Source of the DNA: Paraburkholderia susongensis
GTDB lineage: Bacteria > Pseudomonadota > Gammaproteobacteria > Burkholderiales > Burkholderiaceae
Reading direction: 5' to 3'
NCBI RefSeq assembly: GCF_900177725.1
Contig: NZ_FXAT01000010.1
Coordinates: 124,001-188,000 of the forward strand
DNA: 64,000 nucleotides
Part shown: positions 52,581 through 61,210 of the stretch, piece after piece
Position numbering within the stretch: position 1 is the first letter of the stretch
How the letters are laid out: each line of letters begins with the position of its first letter
Notes under the pieces: model-generated
Databases searched by the model: none
The model's input: the letters and a program-made list of their open reading frames with translations, nothing else
Told to the model about the DNA's origin: nothing
Position numbers and translations under genes: made by a program

Positions 52581-53509
52581 ACGCGCCGGACACCGCTCTT
52601 TCGAGCGCCTCATACGACAGCGCCGCGCACGGCTACAACTTCGCGTATCTCGACGAGCAGACCAAGCGCATGCTGCGCCGCGCGTTACTCAAGGCGGTCG
52701 CGGTGCCGGGCTACCAGGTGCCGTTCGCGTCGCGTGAAATGCCGTTGCCGTTCGGCTGGGGCACGGGCGGCATTCAGGTGACGGCGGCGATCATCGGCAA
52801 GGAAGACACGCTGAAGGTCATCGACCAGGGTTCCGACGAAACCACCAACGCGGTCAACATCCGCCGCTTCTTCGCACGCACCACCGGTGTGGCGACTACG
52901 CGCCGCACGGCGGACGCGACGATCATCCAGACACGTCACCGCATACCCGAAACGCCGCTCACCGCGCGGCAGATTCTGGTCTACCAGGTGCCGATGCCCG
53001 AGCCGCTGTTCCGGCTCGAACCGCGCGTCGCCGAATGCAGGAAGCTGCACGCGCTCGCCGATTACGGCCTGATTAGCGTGAAACTCTACGAGGACATCGT
53101 GCATCACGGCAGCATCGCGACCACGTACGACTATCCGGTGATCGTCAATCATCGCTATCTCACATCGCCCTCGCCGATCCCGAAGTTCGACAACCCGAAG
53201 ATGCATATGAGCCCCGCGCTGCAACTGTTCGGCGCGGGACGCGAGCGGCGCATTCATGCGATTCCCCCCTATACATCGGTGCGCAGTCTCGACTTCGACG
53301 ATCACCCGTTCGAAGTGCAGAAGTGGCAGCACGCCTGCGCGCTGTGCGGATCGAAGGAGAGCTTTCTCGACGAAATGATCGTTGACGACGCGGGCACGCG
53401 CATGTTCGTCTGCTCGGATAGCGACTACTGCCACGAGCGGCGCGGCGACGGCGATACCGCACCGCAAGCGCCGCTGCCACGCCGCGCGCGCGAAGGAGAA
53501 TCCGCATGA
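52577..53509 (+). CDS. phnJ: C-P lyase core subunit PhnJ (radical SAM)
   Basis: 310 residues. The iron-sulfur Cys pattern HACALCG...MFVCSDSDYC sits at residues 254, 257, 279 and 285, with the same 3-22-6 spacing as the E. coli cluster Cys plus catalytic Cys (241, 244, 266, 272). PhnJ cleaves the C-P bond of ribose-1-phosphonate-5-phosphate, releasing the alkane. LPFGWGTGGIQVTAAIIG is the conserved N-terminal core. Four-base overlaps to both neighbours. Confidence 0.94.
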   Translation: MNAPDTALSSASYDSAAHGYNFAYLDEQTKRMLRRALLKAVAVPGYQVPFASREMPLPFGWGTGGIQVTAAIIGKEDTLKVIDQGSDETTNAVNIRRFFARTTGVATTRRTADATIIQTRHRIPETPLTARQILVYQVPMPEPLFRLEPRVAECRKLHALADYGLISVKLYEDIVHHGSIATTYDYPVIVNHRYLTSPSPIPKFDNPKMHMSPALQLFGAGRERRIHAIPPYTSVRSLDFDDHPFEVQKWQHACALCGSKESFLDEMIVDDAGTRMFVCSDSDYCHERRGDGDTAPQAPLPRRAREGESA

Positions 53510-54276
53510 CGCCGCTCATGAGCGCCCGCGCGCTCACCAAACAGTATGGCGGCCGCAACGGTTGCCGCAACGTGAGCTTCGATCTCTATCCGGGCGAGGT
53601 GCTGTGCATCGTCGGCGAGTCGGGCTCGGGCAAGACCACGCTGCTCAACACGCTCGCGCTGAAAACCGGAACGGACAGCGGCTCGCTCCACTACACCGCG
53701 ACGCATGGCGGCACGCTCGATCTGCGCACGCTCTCCGAACCGCGCCGGCGTTTGCTGATGCGCACCGAGTGGGGCTTCGTGCAGCAGAATCCGCGCGACG
53801 GCTTGCGCAGCGGCGTGTCGGCCGGAGCGAATATCGGCGAGCCGCTGATGGCCGTCGGCGCGCGCCACTACGGCGAGATTCGCCACGCCGCTACGCAGTG
53901 GATGGAGCGCGTCGAGCTCGACTCCACGCGTATCGACGAATTTCCCGCCGCATTTTCGGGCGGCATGCAGCAGCGCTTGCAGATCGCACGCAATCTCGTC
54001 ACCGGTCCACGGCTCGTCTTCATGGACGAACCGACCGCCGGCCTCGACGTGTCCGTGCAGGCGCGGCTGCTCGATCTGCTGCGTACGCTCACGTCCACGC
54101 TGCATCTGTCGGTGCTGATCGTCACGCACGATATCGGCGTCGCGCGTCTGCTCGCGCATCGGCTCATGGTCATGCAGGCGGGCGAAGTCGTCGAGGCGGG
54201 CCTGACCGATCAGGTGCTCGACGATCCGCAGCACCCGTATACGCAAACGCTGGTTTCCTCGGTTCTGCCGGTTTGA
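53506..54276 (+). CDS. phnK: Phosphonate C-P lyase ATPase subunit PhnK
   Basis: 256 residues. Walker A VGESGSGKTTLLN, signature FSGGMQQRLQIARNL, Walker B VFMDEPTAGLDVSVQARLLD, H-loop VTHDIGVARLLAHR. Instead of import, PhnK docks on the PhnGHIJ core. The dipeptide-transporter-like layout (QNPRDGLRSGVSA) is typical. Confidence 0.92.
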   Translation: MTPLMSARALTKQYGGRNGCRNVSFDLYPGEVLCIVGESGSGKTTLLNTLALKTGTDSGSLHYTATHGGTLDLRTLSEPRRRLLMRTEWGFVQQNPRDGLRSGVSAGANIGEPLMAVGARHYGEIRHAATQWMERVELDSTRIDEFPAAFSGGMQQRLQIARNLVTGPRLVFMDEPTAGLDVSVQARLLDLLRTLTSTLHLSVLIVTHDIGVARLLAHRLMVMQAGEVVEAGLTDQVLDDPQHPYTQTLVSSVLPV

Positions 54277-54284
54277 GGCTCACA

Positions 54285-55121
54285 ATGCGATCCATTGACG
54301 CAGGAATTGAAGCAGGTATCCACGCACATGCCGACGCAAATGCCGACGCAGATACCGAAGCCCGTCGCGGCGAGCATGCGTTCGCCGGCAACGCGGCGCT
54401 GATGCTGCGCGCGAGCCGCATCGGCAAGACTTTCACGCTGCACGGCCAGGGCGGCGTGCGGATCGAAGCGCTCGCGGGCGTGTCGCTCGAAGTCGAACGC
54501 GGCGAATGCGTGGTGCTGGTCGGGCCGTCGGGCGCGGGCAAGAGCACGCTGCTGCGCTGTCTGTATGGCAACTATCTCGCGAGCACCGGCTCGATCGAGA
54601 TTCGCGATATGACGGATCAGGGCCGCCCCGTGTCGATCACCGGCGCGCAGCCGCACGACGTGCTGCGCCTGCGCCGCAGCGTGGTCGGCTACGTGAGCCA
54701 GTTTCTGCGCGTGATTCCGCGCGTGCCGACGTTGACGCTCGTCGCCGAGCCGCTGCTCTCGCGCGGCGTCTCCGAAGCCGAAGCCCGCGCGCGCGCCGCC
54801 GCACTGCTCGCGCGCCTGAATGTTCCCGAGCGGCTGTGGACGCTTGCGCCCGCCACGTTCTCGGGCGGCGAACAGCAGCGCGTGAATATCGCGCGCGGCC
54901 TGATCGCGGAGCACCCGCTGCTGCTGCTCGATGAACCCACCGCCTCGCTCGACGCGGAAAACCGCGACGTGGTGGCCGATCTGATCGTCGAGGCACGCGA
55001 GCGCGGCGCGGCGATCGTCGGTATCTTTCATGATGAACAAACGCGCGCGAAGGTGGCGACGCGCCGCCTGGAACTGCGGCCGCCGCGGCGTCACGAAGCG
55101 GGTCACCAGGCAGGTCACTAA
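54285..55121 (+). CDS. phnL: Phosphonate C-P lyase system protein PhnL
   Basis: 278 residues, about 50 longer than E. coli PhnL because of an Ala/Asp/His-rich N-terminus (HADANADADTEA) before MLRASRIGKTFTLH; a start at that later Met is possible. Walker A VGPSGAGKSTLLR, signature FSGGEQQRVNIARGL, Walker B LLLLDEPTASLDAEN. It binds with PhnK to the C-P lyase core. 8 bases after phnK. Confidence 0.9.
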   Translation: MRSIDAGIEAGIHAHADANADADTEARRGEHAFAGNAALMLRASRIGKTFTLHGQGGVRIEALAGVSLEVERGECVVLVGPSGAGKSTLLRCLYGNYLASTGSIEIRDMTDQGRPVSITGAQPHDVLRLRRSVVGYVSQFLRVIPRVPTLTLVAEPLLSRGVSEAEARARAAALLARLNVPERLWTLAPATFSGGEQQRVNIARGLIAEHPLLLLDEPTASLDAENRDVVADLIVEARERGAAIVGIFHDEQTRAKVATRRLELRPPRRHEAGHQAGH

Positions 55122-55235
55122 GCAAGCCACCAGGCGCGGCCGGGATGGATTGACACGAACCAGTATTAGACTGCAAGGCAGCGTGCGGTAAGCAAGCAGC
55201 ACAACCTCAAGCCCGACTGACTACGGAGCAAGTCG

Positions 55236-56369
55236 ATGTTGATCAGGAACGCTCGCGTCGTGACGCGAGACGAAGTATTCACCGGCGTGGTACGCATCGA
55301 AGACGGCGTGATTCGCGACGTCGAGCGCGGCGCGAGTTCGGTGCGCGATGCCGAAGACTGGGACGGCGATTATCTGCTGCCCGGTCTGATCGAACTGCAC
55401 ACGGACAATCTGGAGAAGCATCTCGCGCCGCGGCCGGGCGTGGAATGGAACACCGACGCCGCCTTCGTGATTCACGACGCGCAGGTCGCGGCCGCCGGCA
55501 TCACCACCGTATTCGATGCGCTCGCAATCGGCTCGCGCTCGAAAGTCGGGCTGCGTGGCCGCGCTCTGCAAACCCAATGCGCCGAGTCGCTGCTGCGGCT
55601 CTCCGCGCGCCGGTTGCTGCGCGCCGAACACTTTCTGCATCTGCGCTGCGAGATCGCGACCGCCGACGTGGTCGAAGTGTTCGATTCGCTGTGCGCCCAC
55701 CCGCTGCTGCGGCTCGCCTCGGTGATGGACCACACGCCCGGCCAGCGGCAGTGGCACGACCGCGAACAATGGCGCCGCTTCCAGGAGCGCAACGGCAAGA
55801 TGAGCGACGAGCACGTCGCGAGTGCGCTCGCCGAACTGTCGGTTGAACAGGAGCGTTATGCGGACGCGCATCGCCGCGAGATCGTCGCGCGTTGCAAGAC
55901 GCTCGGCATTCCGGTCGCGAGCCACGACGACACGCTGATCGAGCACGTCGAACAGGCGAAGGCCGAGGGCATCGTGCTCGCCGAATTCCCGACCACGCAC
56001 GTTGCCGCGCAAGCCGCGCGCGAGCATGGCATCGCGACGATCATGGGCGCGCCGAACATCGTGCGCGGCGGCTCGCATTCGGGCAACGTGTCCGCGCTCG
56101 AACTCGCGCGAGCGGATCTGCTCGACATTCTCTCGTCCGATTACGTGCCATCCAGTTTGCTGACCGCCGTGTTCGACCTCGTGGGAAAGGCCGGCTGGAC
56201 GCTGCCGCGCGCAATGGCGACCGTCTCCGCCGAACCGGCGCGCACCGCCGGCCTGACCGATCGCGGCGCGATCGAGCCGGGCTTGCGCGCGGACTTCGTG
56301 CGCGTGACGACGCTCGGCACGCTGCCGGTGCCGCGCGCGACTTATCGCAGTGGGATGCGGATCGTTTGA
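55236..56369 (+). CDS. phnM: alpha-D-ribose 1-methylphosphonate 5-triphosphate diphosphatase
   Basis: 377 residues, amidohydrolase fold. Metal ligands: IELHTDNLEKHLAPRPGVEW (His, His), later HRRE/SHDDT (VASHDDTL) and the late SSDYVPSSLL Asp. It removes pyrophosphate from the ribose triphosphonate before PhnJ acts. 114 bases separate it from phnL. The 57 bases to the converging diguanylate cyclase gene contain short direct repeats (GCACGCTT twice). Confidence 0.92.
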   Translation: MLIRNARVVTRDEVFTGVVRIEDGVIRDVERGASSVRDAEDWDGDYLLPGLIELHTDNLEKHLAPRPGVEWNTDAAFVIHDAQVAAAGITTVFDALAIGSRSKVGLRGRALQTQCAESLLRLSARRLLRAEHFLHLRCEIATADVVEVFDSLCAHPLLRLASVMDHTPGQRQWHDREQWRRFQERNGKMSDEHVASALAELSVEQERYADAHRREIVARCKTLGIPVASHDDTLIEHVEQAKAEGIVLAEFPTTHVAAQAAREHGIATIMGAPNIVRGGSHSGNVSALELARADLLDILSSDYVPSSLLTAVFDLVGKAGWTLPRAMATVSAEPARTAGLTDRGAIEPGLRADFVRVTTLGTLPVPRATYRSGMRIV

Positions 56370-56426
56370 GCAGATGCGCGAGACGGAAACGCCTCAAGCA
56401 CGCTTCAAGCACGCTTTGAGTACGCC

Positions 56427-58289
56427 TCAGGCCGTCGGCTCGGCCTCGCGCCCCTCGACTGCGCTCTCCGAGGCACCGTCCGCTGCATTTTCCGCCGCCC
56501 GTGCCCGCGCGAACCCGTTCTTCGCGGCCTTCTCCGCCCCGTCGGCCTGCTCGTCGAGCCGCGCTTCGAGCAGGTCCCGATAGCGCAAATACGCACAACG
56601 TCCGCCCGATTTCGCCGCGTACATCGCCGCATCGGCATTGAGCAGCAGTTCCTCGGCATTGCCGCTGTCGTGCGGGAATTCGCTGATGCCGATGCTCGCG
56701 CCGACCGTCATGCTGTGTCCGTCGATCACGAGCGTTTCGTTCAGCGCCTCCAAGATGCGTGCGGCGGTCGCGGGCGTGACCTGCGCGGCGCGCGGCCCCT
56801 CGATCAGCACGACGAATTCGTCGCCGCCGAGCCGCGCGACGACATCGGCGGAATACAGCACGTCCCTGAGCCGTCCCGCGATCGTGACGAGCACCTTGTC
56901 GCCAACCGAATGGCCGAACTGGTCGTTGATCTGCTTGAAGCGGTCGAGGTCGACGAACAGCACCGCGAGCCCTTCGCGGCGGCGCTTCGCTTCGTCGATC
57001 GAGCTTTCGAGCTTCTGCATGAACAGCATGCGGTTCGGCAAGCCGGTCAGCATGTCGTGAGTCGCGAGATGCGTCAGCTCGCTCTGCTTGCTGTGCAACA
57101 CATCCATCTGCTCGCGGATCTCGCGGCGCAAACGGTCGAAGCAGCGCGCGAGCACGCCGATTTCATCGGTGCGTTTGAGCGGCAGCGTGTTCATCGCGTG
57201 TTCGGCGAACAGGTGCGTCGCCGCATACGCGAGAAGATGCAGCGGCTTGGTCACCGCGCGCGCGAACAGAATCGCCAGTAGTACCGACAATGCGCTGAAC
57301 ACCAGCACCATGCGGATGATCCGCGTGCCGAGCTGATTCGCGCCGGCCAGCACGTCCTCGAGCGGCTTGGCGAGGCCGAGCACGATGAAGCGGTTGCCTT
57401 CCGCGCCGCCGAACGGCCGGCGCACGAAAGCGAGCACCTGACCGGCCGCCTGGCGCGGCCGCGCAAGACCGTTCGCGAGCACTTCGCTTTGCGTATGCTC
57501 GAAGAGCGGCTTCGTGACGGGGAAACTGTCCTGCATCAGCACGCGCCGGCCACGGTCGAAGCCGAAGGTTTTCGACGCATCCGGATGAACCAGGAAATCG
57601 CCCCACTCGTTCGCGAGATAGACCCGGTAGTCGCTCGGCAGATCGCTTTGCAAACGCTTGAGCATGTCGTCCAGGTCGATGTCGATCACGACGACGCCGA
57701 CCACCGTCCCGTTCGCGTCCGCGACCGGCGTGCCGAGGCGCAGCGTCGGCTTGCCCTGGGCGGCGTGCGTGCCGTATTCGTGATTGACCATAATCGACGA
57801 TGTGTAGATGCGGCCCGGCGAAAACGCGAGCGTCTCGAACACATACGGGAACTGGCCTTTTTCCTGCAGGTCGTTGCCTTCGACACGCACGATGCCGTCC
57901 TTGTCGCGATCGAAGCGGATCACTTCGAGCCCGTGATGATGACGTGCAATCAGCCGTATCTGCAGGTATTCCGGGTGATGCAGCATGAAGCTCGAATACA
58001 CCTGCGCAAGACGCTCGCGCCCCGCGCTCGCGACTAAACCGTCGTCGGTCTGCGCGACGCTCACCGCGGAGGGCATCGTCGCGAGCACGAGCACGTCCGA
58101 CGCGGCGTCGTCGATCGAGAACGCGATGCGCTGGCCGAGCAGCTCCGTCGAGGTCAGCAGGCTGCGCTGCGCTTCGTTCACGAGCATCGCGCGGTTCGCG
58201 TGATACGCGTAATAGCCGGTCGCGCCCGACGCGAGCACACCGATGCAGGCGAGCAGCACGGACAGCTTGAAGGTGAGTCCGCCGCGCAT
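56427..58289 (-). CDS. Membrane diguanylate cyclase with periplasmic sensor
   Basis: 620 residues from ATG 58289, which overlaps the binding-protein stop by one base. TM1 at LSVLLACIGVLASGATGYYAY, a dCache-like periplasmic domain to about residue 330, TM2 RMVLVFSALSVLLAILFARA, HAMP region AVTKPLHLLAYAATHLF and a GGDEF domain. The catalytic RLGGDEFVVLIEG is intact, but the residue five positions upstream that would form the RxxD inhibitory site is Tyr (YSAD), so product inhibition is probably absent. No EAL domain. Most likely makes c-di-GMP in response to the adjacent binding protein. Confidence 0.9.
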   Translation of the reverse strand: MRGGLTFKLSVLLACIGVLASGATGYYAYHANRAMLVNEAQRSLLTSTELLGQRIAFSIDDAASDVLVLATMPSAVSVAQTDDGLVASAGRERLAQVYSSFMLHHPEYLQIRLIARHHHGLEVIRFDRDKDGIVRVEGNDLQEKGQFPYVFETLAFSPGRIYTSSIMVNHEYGTHAAQGKPTLRLGTPVADANGTVVGVVVIDIDLDDMLKRLQSDLPSDYRVYLANEWGDFLVHPDASKTFGFDRGRRVLMQDSFPVTKPLFEHTQSEVLANGLARPRQAAGQVLAFVRRPFGGAEGNRFIVLGLAKPLEDVLAGANQLGTRIIRMVLVFSALSVLLAILFARAVTKPLHLLAYAATHLFAEHAMNTLPLKRTDEIGVLARCFDRLRREIREQMDVLHSKQSELTHLATHDMLTGLPNRMLFMQKLESSIDEAKRRREGLAVLFVDLDRFKQINDQFGHSVGDKVLVTIAGRLRDVLYSADVVARLGGDEFVVLIEGPRAAQVTPATAARILEALNETLVIDGHSMTVGASIGISEFPHDSGNAEELLLNADAAMYAAKSGGRCAYLRYRDLLEARLDEQADGAEKAAKNGFARARAAENAADGASESAVEGREAEPTA

Positions 58290-59482
58290 CAGAAGCGCTC
58301 CGAGCGGTCGCCCGACTGGATCCGCGCCCACAGATCCTCGCGCCGTTGAATGTCCTCGACCGGGCCGATCCAGACAATGTGCGCGTTGGCGCTCGTTTCC
58401 GCGGGTTCGGTCAGCGTGTTCGCGAGCCCTTGCCGCTGGGTCAGCAACGCGCTCACGTCCGGCTCGAGCATGTAGTTGATCCACGCGAGCGCGAGCGCCC
58501 GATCGCTCGCCGAACGCGTCATCGACCAGCAGTCGAGCCACGCGAGCGCGCCTTCGTCGGGAATCACGTAGCCGACATCGGCGCCCGCGTGGCGCAGCAT
58601 CTTGAGCTGCTGGGTGCCGTAATTGCCGAACATCAGCGCGACCTTGTGCTCGATGAAGAACGCGGTCGCCTCCTCAGGCAACGTGTAATACGTGAGCAGA
58701 TTGCGGCGCAGTTCGACGAGCTTGTGCGCGATCGTGCGCATCTGCGTGCGGTCGAGCTGAAACGGATTCGGGTAGCCGAGCGCGAGCGCGGTAAACGAGA
58801 AGTTGTGCTGCGCGCTATTGAAGTCGAGCACCTTGCCGCGATAGCGCGGGTTCCACAGCTCGCGCATCGAGCGCGGCGCGACGGGAATCTGCTTGCGATC
58901 GTAGATGAGCCCCATCGACGAATACGTAAACGGAATCGCGTACACCTTGCCCGCCGACGTGAGCCCCTCGATCGAGCCGAGCGCCTGAAAGCGCGGCAAC
59001 TGTCTGCGTGTGTTCGGCAGACTCGCGAGATCGAGCGGCGCGAGCAGATTCGCCTGGGTGTAGCGGTGGATTTCGGCGGTGTTGGCGGCGAGCACGTCGA
59101 AATGCGTGCCGTCCGTACGATGCATCTGCGTCCACAACGCCTCGTCGGAATCGACCAGCGTGACTTCGACTTTCGCCTGATAACGCGTCTCGAACGTCTG
59201 CACGACATCCGGATCCGCGTAGCCTGGCCACGCAAGCACGTGCAGCACTTTCCCGGCGGCGAGGGTGGGTGTTGCCGCGCCCAAACCCGCGCAAAAAAAT
59301 ACGCCGCTCAGAAACCACAAAACGATGGACCTAAAAGCGGGCAATGACGCTGACAAAAACCGGCGAAAAATGCCGCCGCGCACTAAAGGCGTGCGTGCCG
59401 ACACGCAAGCGAGCGCGATTTGTTGCTGCTGAAAGGTCTGTTTGGAACGGCCTGTTTCATCAGCCATCAACATCGTGTGCAT
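58289..59482 (-). CDS. Pot-type periplasmic binding protein coupled to the diguanylate cyclase
   Basis: About 397 residues; the N-terminus before the hydrophobic export segment (SIVLWFLSGVFFCAGLGAATPTLAA) is unusually long, and the true start may be further in. The mature part begins VLHVLAWPGYADPDVVQTFE, the typical opening of spermidine/putrescine-binding proteins. Other spans are PFTYSSMGLIYDRKQIP and MFGNYGTQQLKML. No transporter genes follow; instead its TGA overlaps the diguanylate cyclase ATG, so it likely senses ligands for that protein, like NspS for MbaA in Vibrio. Confidence 0.8.
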   Translation of the reverse strand: MHTMLMADETGRSKQTFQQQQIALACVSARTPLVRGGIFRRFLSASLPAFRSIVLWFLSGVFFCAGLGAATPTLAAGKVLHVLAWPGYADPDVVQTFETRYQAKVEVTLVDSDEALWTQMHRTDGTHFDVLAANTAEIHRYTQANLLAPLDLASLPNTRRQLPRFQALGSIEGLTSAGKVYAIPFTYSSMGLIYDRKQIPVAPRSMRELWNPRYRGKVLDFNSAQHNFSFTALALGYPNPFQLDRTQMRTIAHKLVELRRNLLTYYTLPEEATAFFIEHKVALMFGNYGTQQLKMLRHAGADVGYVIPDEGALAWLDCWSMTRSASDRALALAWINYMLEPDVSALLTQRQGLANTLTEPAETSANAHIVWIGPVEDIQRREDLWARIQSGDRSERF

Positions 59483-59592
59483 GGATAACACCGTTTAGCA
59501 GAAGGCCTTTCGAGCGGGCGCAAACGCGCGGCATTCAGATGCCGAGGTGGCACCCGGCGATTTTTTTCAGGCTCATGCGCCGGTCCGGGACA

Positions 59593-59739
59593 ATTAACGG
59601 GGAACGCAAGGAGCACCGATGATAGCGCCAAAAGTCCCCTTTTTATCCGTTACCCTGGGGGCACCGCAGAAATATCTGATACCGGCAATAAACGGCGAGA
59701 CGACGGTTAATGCATCGCCGTTAAATTAACGGCCGTTAA
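59593..59739. promoter_or_regulatory. Cluster of TTAACGG/CCGTTAA repeats
   Basis: GCCGTTAA-A-TTAACGGC is a perfect 17-base palindrome at 59717-59733, directly overlapped by another GCCGTTAA at 59732-59739. Further copies are ATTAACGG at 59593 and CGGTTAA at 59704. They lie in the divergent gap between the binding-protein gene and the amino-acid binding-protein gene, and look like sites for one regulator. The rest of 59483-60084 is AT-richer non-coding sequence. Confidence 0.45.
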
Positions 59740-60084
59740 TTCACAATCTTTAACAGGCCGCCTTTGTTTTAAACAGGCCGCAGACGTAATATCCAGGTAA
59801 GCTACTCTAATATACGGTGATAACGTTTGCGGGCCGGTTTCATTACCGCTCATTCATTACAACTCGATTACGCAGCGAAACCTCTGCTAGCCGCTGATCC
59901 CTCTTCTCCTGCGCCATCCGGTGTTCTACTAGCTTCCCAATATTTTTGAACTGATAAGCTTGGCGCGCGTTGCAGGCCAGCCCGGCTTGCAGCCTGAACC
60001 CAGCCCGGCCGCGAGTCGCGCCGGGCACACCGCAGCGGCACAACCGCAGGCGGCGTAATTGAACTACACCGAGGAGTAAAAACA

Positions 60085-60867
60085 GTGAAAAAACTGCTAG
60101 CGGCTTTGACGGTTGCTCTGCTTGCCACCGTCTCGATTGGCGCACACGCTAAAGATTGGTCGACGATCCGTTTTGGCGTTGACGCCAGCTATCCCCCGTT
60201 CGAATCCAAGGGCGCGGACGGCAAGCTCGTTGGCTTCGATATCGACCTCGGCAACGAAATCTGCAAGCGCGTGGGTGCGAAGTGCGTGTGGATCGAGAAC
60301 GACTTCGACGGCATGATTCCGGCGCTCAAGGCGAAGAAGTTCGACGGCGTGCTGTCGTCGATGTCGATGACGCCGCAACGCGCCGAACAGATCGCCTTCT
60401 CGTCGAAGCTGTTCAACACGCCGACGCGCCTCGTCGCGAAGCAGGGCTCGGGCTTGCTGCCGACCGCTGAATCGCTGAAGGGCAAGACGGTCGGCGTCGA
60501 ACAGGGCACGATCCAGGAAACCTACGCGAAGACCTACTGGGAGCCGAAGGGCACGAAGGTCGTGCCGTATCAGAACCAGGACCAGGTCTATGCCGACCTG
60601 ATCTCGGGCCGTCTGGACGGCGCGCTGCAAGACGCGGTGCAGGCTGAACAGGGCTTCCTGAAGACGCCGCGCGGCGCGGGCTTCGCGTTCGTCGGCAAGG
60701 ACCTCGACGATCCGAAGATCCTCGGCAACGGCGCGGGCATCGGCATGCGCAAGGAAGACACCGATCTGAAGGCGAAGGTCGACAAGGCGATCGCCGACAT
60801 GATCAAGGACGGCACCTACAAGAAGATCGAGCAGAAGTACTTCGACTTCAACGTGTACGGCAGCTGA
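60085..60867 (+). CDS. Cationic amino-acid ABC transporter substrate-binding protein (HisJ/ArgT-like)
   Basis: 260 residues starting with GTG after GAGGAG. Signal peptide MKKLLAALTVALLATVSIGAHA; mature part begins KDWSTIRFGVDASYPPFESKGADG, typical of Lys/Arg/Orn- and His-binding proteins. FDIDLGNEICKRVGAKCVW and GVEQGTIQETYAKTYW follow. No permease or ATPase genes follow it: a terminator lies 40 bases after the stop, so it is transcribed alone and shares a transporter elsewhere (inference). Confidence 0.92.
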   Translation: MKKLLAALTVALLATVSIGAHAKDWSTIRFGVDASYPPFESKGADGKLVGFDIDLGNEICKRVGAKCVWIENDFDGMIPALKAKKFDGVLSSMSMTPQRAEQIAFSSKLFNTPTRLVAKQGSGLLPTAESLKGKTVGVEQGTIQETYAKTYWEPKGTKVVPYQNQDQVYADLISGRLDGALQDAVQAEQGFLKTPRGAGFAFVGKDLDDPKILGNGAGIGMRKEDTDLKAKVDKAIADMIKDGTYKKIEQKYFDFNVYGS

Positions 60868-60907
60868 TCCACGACGCGCGCCTCAGGGCGCGCTCGCCGG
60901 CTGACTC

Positions 60908-60942
60908 GAACGGGCTCCGCGATGTGGAGCCCGTTCTGTTTT
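60908..60942 (+). terminator. Intrinsic terminator after the binding-protein gene
   Basis: GAACGGGCTCC and GGAGCCCGTTC form an 11-bp stem with a seven-base loop, followed by TGTTTT. It explains the isolation of the gene. The rest of the gap to 61210 holds two further perfect inverted repeats at 61032-61046 and 61081-61099. Confidence 0.85.
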
Positions 60943-61031
60943 GTGCCGCCGCATTGATGCGCGTTCGGCGCACGTTTGGCTCGCGGTTGGCACTCGTTTG
61001 ACACGGACAGGCCCGCAACAGCCCGCTTCGA

Positions 61032-61099
61032 GCCACATCATGTGGCATATCGGCTAAGATCGTGCGGAAACGTGGCGCCGCCTGAGGTACCACCTCAGG
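61032..61099. promoter_or_regulatory. Two perfect inverted repeats before the desuccinylase-family gene
   Basis: GCCACAT-C-ATGTGGC (61032-61046) and CCTGAGGT-ACC-ACCTCAGG (61081-61099). Both are perfect; they could be regulator sites or mRNA hairpins in the leader of the gene at 61211. No T run follows, so they are not plain terminators. Confidence 0.4.
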
Positions 61100-61210
61100 T
61101 GCCGCCGCCTTGGCCCGCGCGCTCGGGCCGCCCCCGCAGCAGCATGCTTTCTCCATTGCAATCAACTACATAACGCGGCCCGCCCCAGTGAGCCGCGGCT
61201 TTCGAAAATC

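Noticed and set aside
53382..54284. Long frame upstream of phnL overlapping phnK
   Set aside because: The reading is Arg/Ala-rich and out of frame with the conserved phnK; only the part from 54285 encodes PhnL.
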